Position numbers and translations under genes: made by a program. This document shows positions 60,176 to 64,000 of a stretch of DNA of 64,000 nt, one piece after another. Location of the stretch: positions 1 to 64,000 of the forward strand of contig CAMWRX010000004.1 in NCBI GenBank assembly GCA_947176765.1, given 5' to 3'. The notes beneath the pieces were generated by a model. The model did no database searches. It worked only from the letters and a program-made list of their open reading frames with translations, and was not told where the DNA came from. Within the stretch, counting starts at the first letter, position 1. The number at the start of each line of letters is the position of its first letter. The stretch comes from an uncultured bacterium (GTDB lineage Bacteria > Bacillota > Clostridia > Oscillospirales > Oscillospiraceae).

Positions 60176-60316
60176 CAAAAGGAACTACAAATCAACACAT
60201 ATTTCTCGGGCTTCGAAGATGATCAGATGGGATTCGTAAATATGCCGGTTTATAGGACTTCATCTGTGCTATCATTAGACCATGCAGAAATAATGACCAG
60301 AGAAGGAGGTCATTTT

Positions 60317-61126
60317 ATGAATCCCATCGGCTTTAATCCCTTTAGCAGGCGTATAGACAAAGGCGGCGAGAAAAAGCCGGAAGCCAAGGCAAAAGCTGAA
60401 ATAAGGCCCACCATCGTGCAGATATTCTTCCCTGACCGGAACCGCACTCTGTCGTACTACAATGACCGCTTTGACCTCCGCGTGGGGGACATCGTGTTCG
60501 TGGACGGCAAGTTGGAGGGCTTGCGGGGCCGGGTGACGGCGGTGAGCACCCATTTCAAGGTGAAAGTCGAGGACTACAAGCGGGTGATCGGCGTGGCGGA
60601 CACCCGTGTAGTGGGGGAGTTTTTCCAGGCTGGCGCTCATCTTATCACCTTTGACCCGCTGGTGCTGCCCTGGAAGCAATTCTGCTCTTGGGTGAAGCCG
60701 TCCAAGGAGGACGAGACGGAGTATTACATCAGCTATGATGAGGACGGTTTCCCGCTGGACGATCTCAGCGGGCTGGACGCGCCCAGTGCGGTATTTGAGC
60801 GGAGCCTAGCCTACTACCAGGAAAACCGGGTGTCGTACCTCTGCCTGAATGGCTCCCAAGGCCGGGCAATCGTGGAGGGCACGAAGCCTTATGAAGTGGA
60901 GTTTCAGTACAAGGATGGGCAGATCAGCAATCTGTTCTGCGACTGTCCCTGCGGCTATACCTGCAAACATGAGGTGGCGGTGCTGCTCCAGCTGCGGGAG
61001 ACGCTGAAGATTATCGAGAAGGATTACGCGGCCCAATGGGGCAGTTACTTTGCCATCGTGTCCAAGTCCATGTTTTATACCTTCGCTGTGGATGCCAATC
61101 CCAAGGCGGTGTTGAGCCTAAGTTAA
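60317..61126 (+). CDS. SWIM zinc-finger protein
   Basis: 269 residues from the ATG at 60317 after GGAGG; the track start has none. The SWIM motif CDCPCGYTCKHEVAVLLQL (CxCx(n)CxH) lies near residue 215. The N-terminal part is basic (NPFSRRIDKGGEKKPEAKAKA) followed by a beta-rich NRTLSYYNDRF...GDIVFVDGKLEGLRGRV domain. SWIM fingers bind DNA or proteins and occur in SWI2/SNF2 and MULE proteins; here no helicase is attached. It may be half of a split SNF2-type system, but no helicase is within the window. Confidence 0.85.
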   Translation: MNPIGFNPFSRRIDKGGEKKPEAKAKAEIRPTIVQIFFPDRNRTLSYYNDRFDLRVGDIVFVDGKLEGLRGRVTAVSTHFKVKVEDYKRVIGVADTRVVGEFFQAGAHLITFDPLVLPWKQFCSWVKPSKEDETEYYISYDEDGFPLDDLSGLDAPSAVFERSLAYYQENRVSYLCLNGSQGRAIVEGTKPYEVEFQYKDGQISNLFCDCPCGYTCKHEVAVLLQLRETLKIIEKDYAAQWGSYFAIVSKSMFYTFAVDANPKAVLSLS

Positions 61127-61142
61127 AGGGGGGTGGGCTTGA

Positions 61143-61182
61143 TGATTTTTCTGTCGGTGCTTTTCGCGGCAGAAAATCTGTG
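61143..61182. terminator. stem-loop between convergent genes
   Basis: GATTTTTCTG and CAGAAAATC arms around a 16-base loop; weak. Confidence 0.4.
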
Positions 61183-61202
61183 ATATACTTGCTGAAATAC
61201 TG

Positions 61203-62069
61203 CTATTCGGAGAAGAGTACGATGGGTGCTCCGCCTTTTGGAGGAAGCTCCCAAACCAAGTCACAATTGTGGGGTTCCTCCGTTTTTCGTACGGCATAGG
61301 AGCCGGTGAAATTAAGGTCGTCCTTGCGCCGTGCTCGAAACAGAAAGCCCTCTGTCCCATCCATGAGGTAGGGCTCGTCTGAACTGAGCTTTGGGTAGTA
61401 GTCAGTCATCTCACCGCCGTATTTTTCGGAGAGTACCCGCTGAAGGAACATGACAGCGTGAAGATACGGTTGTTCCTGATCGCTGGCGGCATAGGTGTTT
61501 AGGTTGGAAAGGATGTTCTGGAAGCGAACCCGAGCCGGGTCTATGTCTGGGTGCTCCAGAAACCAAAAATGATACAGAATGGAGCCCAAATGGTCGCAGA
61601 CTTGTTGGAATTTCCCGGGGTCGCGCAGGCGGCAAATAATCTCAATCAGTGTGTGCCAGATCTGGCCGCAGTGGGTTTCATCCAAGCCGCACAGGGCGTT
61701 CCACTCAGAATATTTGCCTTCGCGCTCAATCACCGCCGTCAGGAACTGCTTCAGGCTGTACCGCGACTGGTGGATATTGATATAGTCGCGCAGATATTCC
61801 TCCTGAGTTGGGCCAACACAGCCCTGCAATGATAGAATTTCGGCCATGGGAAACATGGGCGCTAATTCCTTCAGAGCGTCCGATTTTTCCTCATCTATGG
61901 CGTGCCATTGAGAAAAGCACAGCTCATTGAGCAACAGTCCCAGATGAAAGACTGAGTTTGCGATTTCATTCCAATGAGACTTGAGCTCCTCTGCCCGCTT
62001 CTGCTGTTCTTTTTTCTGGCGACGGGACGTAAAGGAGAAAGCAAGAGCCAAGTTTGTCCAAAAGTCCAT
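61203..62069 (-). CDS. unknown 288-aa protein
   Basis: From the ATG at 62069, 7 bases after GAGGTG. N-terminal hydrophobic stretch MDFWTNLALAFSF then a basic coiled coil (RRQKKEQQKRAEELKSHWNE). The body is helical with many Trp/His/Phe (LRDPGKFQQVCDHLGSILYHFWFLEHPDIDP). It could be membrane-anchored. No family recognised. It points away from a cluster of small genes, with no shared promoter seen. Confidence 0.7.
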   Translation of the reverse strand: MDFWTNLALAFSFTSRRQKKEQQKRAEELKSHWNEIANSVFHLGLLLNELCFSQWHAIDEEKSDALKELAPMFPMAEILSLQGCVGPTQEEYLRDYINIHQSRYSLKQFLTAVIEREGKYSEWNALCGLDETHCGQIWHTLIEIICRLRDPGKFQQVCDHLGSILYHFWFLEHPDIDPARVRFQNILSNLNTYAASDQEQPYLHAVMFLQRVLSEKYGGEMTDYYPKLSSDEPYLMDGTEGFLFRARRKDDLNFTGSYAVRKTEEPHNCDLVWELPPKGGAPIVLFSE

Positions 62070-62155
62070 AGCGATCCACCTCATTTTAGCTGTATACTCA
62101 TTAAATACCATAGTCAGAGAAGAAAAGCAAATGAATGCTGCACGGGGAGGACGCT

Positions 62156-62281
62156 ATGGTCACTTTTTCAAAAGAGATGATGGAACAGACGCTGATCCGG
62201 GAATACCAGGAAGAGATTCCGTGGCATAAGTTCTGCCCGGCGGGCGAAACCATTTTGAGGAGACTGCGGTATGGGCGGTAG
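62156..62281 (+). CDS. 41-codon ORF overlapping the MazG-like gene
   Basis: ATG after GGGGAGG; MVTFSKEMMEQTLIREYQEE... through CPAGETILRRLRYGR. It ends 11 bases inside the next ORF, so the two may be coupled. Charged; not in the ORF track because it is short. Function unknown. Confidence 0.55.
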   Translation: MVTFSKEMMEQTLIREYQEEIPWHKFCPAGETILRRLRYGR

Positions 62282-62600
62282 AGTTTACAACAAGCTGGTT
62301 CGGGATCGTATCCCTGAGATCATTGAAGCAGACGGGAATACCTGCACAACAGAAACTTTGTCCGACAAGCAATACATGGAAATGCTGGATGTCAAGCTGA
62401 ATGAGGAGCTGGCAGAGTACCAGGAGAGTAAGTCCTTGGAGGAATTGGCTGACCTGCTGGAGGTCATGCGGGCGGTGGTTCGGGCCAGGGGTTGGACCTG
62501 GGAGCAGCTGGAACAGGTGCGTAAGGAAAAGGCTATCCAGCGAGGGGGATTTGAGAAGAAAATTTTGCTCAAAGAGGTTGTGGAGCGGACGCCCGCGTGA
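62271..62600 (+). CDS. MazG-like/phosphoribosyl-ATP pyrophosphohydrolase-type protein
   Basis: 109 residues. The MazG/HisE-type all-alpha NTP pyrophosphatase pattern: YNKLVRDRIPEIIE, KLNEELAEYQESKSLEELADLLEVMRAVVRARG, where EELxEY and ELADLLEV supply the Mg-binding acids. Members of this short family hydrolyse NTPs or NDP-linked nucleotides; several are in phage-defence islands. The start ATG lies inside the upstream small ORF. Confidence 0.88.
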   Translation: MGGRVYNKLVRDRIPEIIEADGNTCTTETLSDKQYMEMLDVKLNEELAEYQESKSLEELADLLEVMRAVVRARGWTWEQLEQVRKEKAIQRGGFEKKILLKEVVERTPA

Positions 62601-62632
62601 CGTTGCTGAGCCGGGAAAATCGCTGCTGATCC

Positions 62633-62662
62633 GACAGGCAAGAAGCACAAGCTACTTGCCTG
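62633..62662 (+). terminator. stem-loop after the MazG-like gene
   Basis: ACAGGCAAG / CTTGCCTGT with a 12-base loop; no T-run, so termination is uncertain. Confidence 0.45.
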
Positions 62663-62779
62663 TAAATAACTTCTTTGATGTAGTGGATGTCAGCTTTCTC
62701 AAATACACTAATAAAGCCCGGTTTATGGGACACTTCCTATGATATGCTTTTACTATTAGCAAAGAAGGAAGGTGTACCC

Positions 62780-63370
62780 ATGTACTATTTCAGAAAAGAT
62801 GGAAGAAAAAAGATCCTCCATACAAAGACCTGCCGTTACAAAGCGATGATTCGGACAGATTGCCTTGACACTGTCACAGATGTGAGAGGGGCGGTCGCAG
62901 TTGGATACCGCTTTTGCAAATGCTGCGACCCGTTGGGGCGGAAGTTCCAGGCCGAGCGGCAAGAGACGCTGGACTATTCGCAACAGCACGGCTTGTCGGT
63001 CTACCGGCATCGGCGCGGTGTTGGTGTTGCCACGCCGTGGAGCCGGTGGATGATTGTCTACGCAGACAACAAAGCTGGAACTGCGCTTTATCATCGGAAT
63101 GTTTTTGATCCGAAGGGGAACGCCGATGGGCCGTATCCGGGCTATCATGCCCAGAATGTGTGCTGTGCTGGCCTGCACCACTATCTGGAATACATCGTAG
63201 AGCACGACTATTATCGGATGATGAACCCCATTTATCCAGCTCCGAAGAAAAAAGCACCGCCTCCAAAAGGTTCAAAGCGATACAAGAAAGCTCTAAAGCG
63301 CCAGAAAAAGCAGGAGCGCAGGACGGCAATCAAAAATGTGCTGGAGCTGATCGATTCAGTGGCATCATAA
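62780..63370 (+). CDS. protein with Ada-like zinc ribbon and unknown C-terminus
   Basis: 196 residues from the ATG at 62780 (GGAAGGTG upstream). KKILHTKTCRYKAMI and GYRFCKCCDPLGRKF reproduce the spacing of Ada-type metal-binding modules (H...C, C-x-x-C). The middle has a conserved-looking TPWSRWMIVYADNK...YHRNVFDPKG section with AQNVCCAGLHHYLEYI; the end is strongly basic (KKKAPPPKGSKRYKKALKRQKKQERR), suggesting nucleic-acid binding. Similar small proteins occur in Clostridia; no activity is known. Confidence 0.75.
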   Translation: MYYFRKDGRKKILHTKTCRYKAMIRTDCLDTVTDVRGAVAVGYRFCKCCDPLGRKFQAERQETLDYSQQHGLSVYRHRRGVGVATPWSRWMIVYADNKAGTALYHRNVFDPKGNADGPYPGYHAQNVCCAGLHHYLEYIVEHDYYRMMNPIYPAPKKKAPPPKGSKRYKKALKRQKKQERRTAIKNVLELIDSVAS

Positions 63371-63380
63371 GGGAAGTATA

Positions 63381-63414
63381 GCAAACCCCGGATACGGCGG
63401 TATCCGGGGTTTGC
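63381..63414 (+). terminator. terminator after the zinc-ribbon gene
   Basis: Perfect 15-base arms GCAAACCCCGGATAC / GTATCCGGGGTTTGC, loop GGCG. Confidence 0.75.
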
Positions 63415-63633
63415 AGTATACTATTTGAGAATGCTCTTACTGTGGTCACATCGCCCATGAGATGATCAGTGCGTTCAGCGTGGTGGTCAGGGTACTTCAG
63501 AACCTGCAGGGTTCGCCTTGTGCGGCAGGCAATGGTTATGTATGTTTGCCGTTGATAATATAGATTGAAAGATCGCGATTTGAGGTGTATAATGTAAGAT
63601 AAACAACATTTATGAATAATCGGAGGTGGAGTT
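63415..63633 (+). other. non-coding gap before the Mrr-type gene
   Basis: About 220 bases; no ORF supported. It must hold the promoter of the next gene, but I see no clear -35/-10 pair beyond a TATAAT-like AATATAGATTG near 63558. Confidence 0.4.
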
Positions 63634-64000
63634 GTGGCGGGTAAAAATATAGTGCCGAAATATGGTGACTTGATTACCGTTACGTATGCAGCCTTAAAGG
63701 CTTTAGGTGGTTCCGGCAAAAATGAGGAAATCAACGAAAAAGCAGCGGAATTATTGGTTCTCCCGGACGAGGTGTTAGAGATTCCTCATCTTAACAGTAG
63801 TAGTTTAAGCGAGGTGAATTATAGACTTGCTTGGGCAAGAACACTTTTGAAAAAACATGGTGCCATCACCAATAGTGAGAGAGGTGTATGGTCAATTACA
63901 CCGAGGTTTTCCGACGTAACCGATGTTGACGGAAATGCAATTGAAAAGGCTCACCATAAAAGTAATTCGCGCAAAAAGGACATTTTGATAGATGAGAATC
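63634..64000 (+). CDS. mrr: Mrr-type restriction protein, N-terminal part (cut by window edge)
   Basis: Not in the ORF track because it runs off the end. GTG at 63634 follows CGGAGG by 7 bases. The 122 visible residues match the Mrr_N winged-helix domain: VPKYGDLITVTYAALKALGGSGKNEEINEKAAELLVLPDEVLEIPH...EVNYRLAWARTLLKKHGAITNSERGVWSITPRF. The nuclease domain, expected next, lies outside the window. Mrr enzymes cut methylated DNA; this would coexist with the N6-adenine methyltransferase 12 kb away, so its specificity must avoid that mark if both are active. Confidence 0.88.
   Translation, partial: MAGKNIVPKYGDLITVTYAALKALGGSGKNEEINEKAAELLVLPDEVLEIPHLNSSSLSEVNYRLAWARTLLKKHGAITNSERGVWSITPRFSDVTDVDGNAIEKAHHKSNSRKKDILIDEN

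Overview
The window looks like chromosome from a high-GC, spore-forming Clostridia, most likely an Oscillospiraceae gut bacterium of the Flavonifractor/Lawsonibacter type. Evidence: an str operon (L7Ae-like, S12, S7, EF-G, EF-Tu) with Firmicutes-type gene order, strong GGAGG ribosome sites, consensus sigma-A promoters, a NiaR-type regulator, an AbrB/SpoVT-like remnant, a MacB-type transporter with MarR regulator, and a large alpha-glucan locus. This assignment is inference; there is no rRNA gene, and I saw no tRNA gene or CRISPR array.

Layout. 0-2.4 kb: tail of an unknown gene, then niaR and a PTS_EIIC_2-type membrane transporter whose consensus promoter carries a perfect palindromic operator. 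2.4-7.3 kb: str operon on the minus strand. 7.3-13.8 kb: a GNAT acetyltransferase behind a 14-codon leader ORF and a hairpin that masks its ribosome site, a HTH-TPR regulator, AzlC/AzlD amino-acid exporter, a lipid kinase and an LTA-synthase-like sulfatase. 13.9-21.2 kb: MarR/ABC exporter, an aldo/keto reductase with 4Fe-4S motifs, and a GH2 glycosidase. 21.3-23.5 kb: a compact four-gene operon with one clear and one divergent DUF2589 protein and a proline-rich partner, function unknown. 23.7-36 kb: alpha-glucan use (HAD phosphatase, GH31, debranching enzyme, pullulanase, MalEFG importer and a divergent LacI regulator with visible operator repeats).

37-49.5 kb: an accessory segment. It starts where an AbrB-like gene is cut after about 33 codons and is bracketed by a ~150-bp imperfect direct repeat whose last 41 bp are nearly identical. 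It carries an XRE repressor, a large serine recombinase, a second protein repeating the recombinase's C-terminal domain, two ParB-like or unknown proteins, a LytTR two-component system with two unknown partner proteins, and PEBP, MBL-fold, AraC and DUF2000 genes.

50-64 kb: a defence-type island. Its centrepiece is an AT-rich four-gene operon: gamma-class N6-adenine DNA methyltransferase, an 831-aa protein with a MORC/Hsp90-like ATPase domain at the N-terminus and a histidine-kinase-like ATPase domain at the C-terminus, a canonical response-regulator receiver protein, and an HNH nuclease. A degenerate XRE 'controller' pseudogene lies just upstream. This combination of restriction-modification parts with two-component signalling parts is the best candidate for an undescribed system. 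It is followed by Fic, DUF1016 nuclease, DUF4143 AAA ATPase, SWIM zinc-finger, MazG-like, Ada-like zinc ribbon and a truncated-by-window Mrr-type gene.
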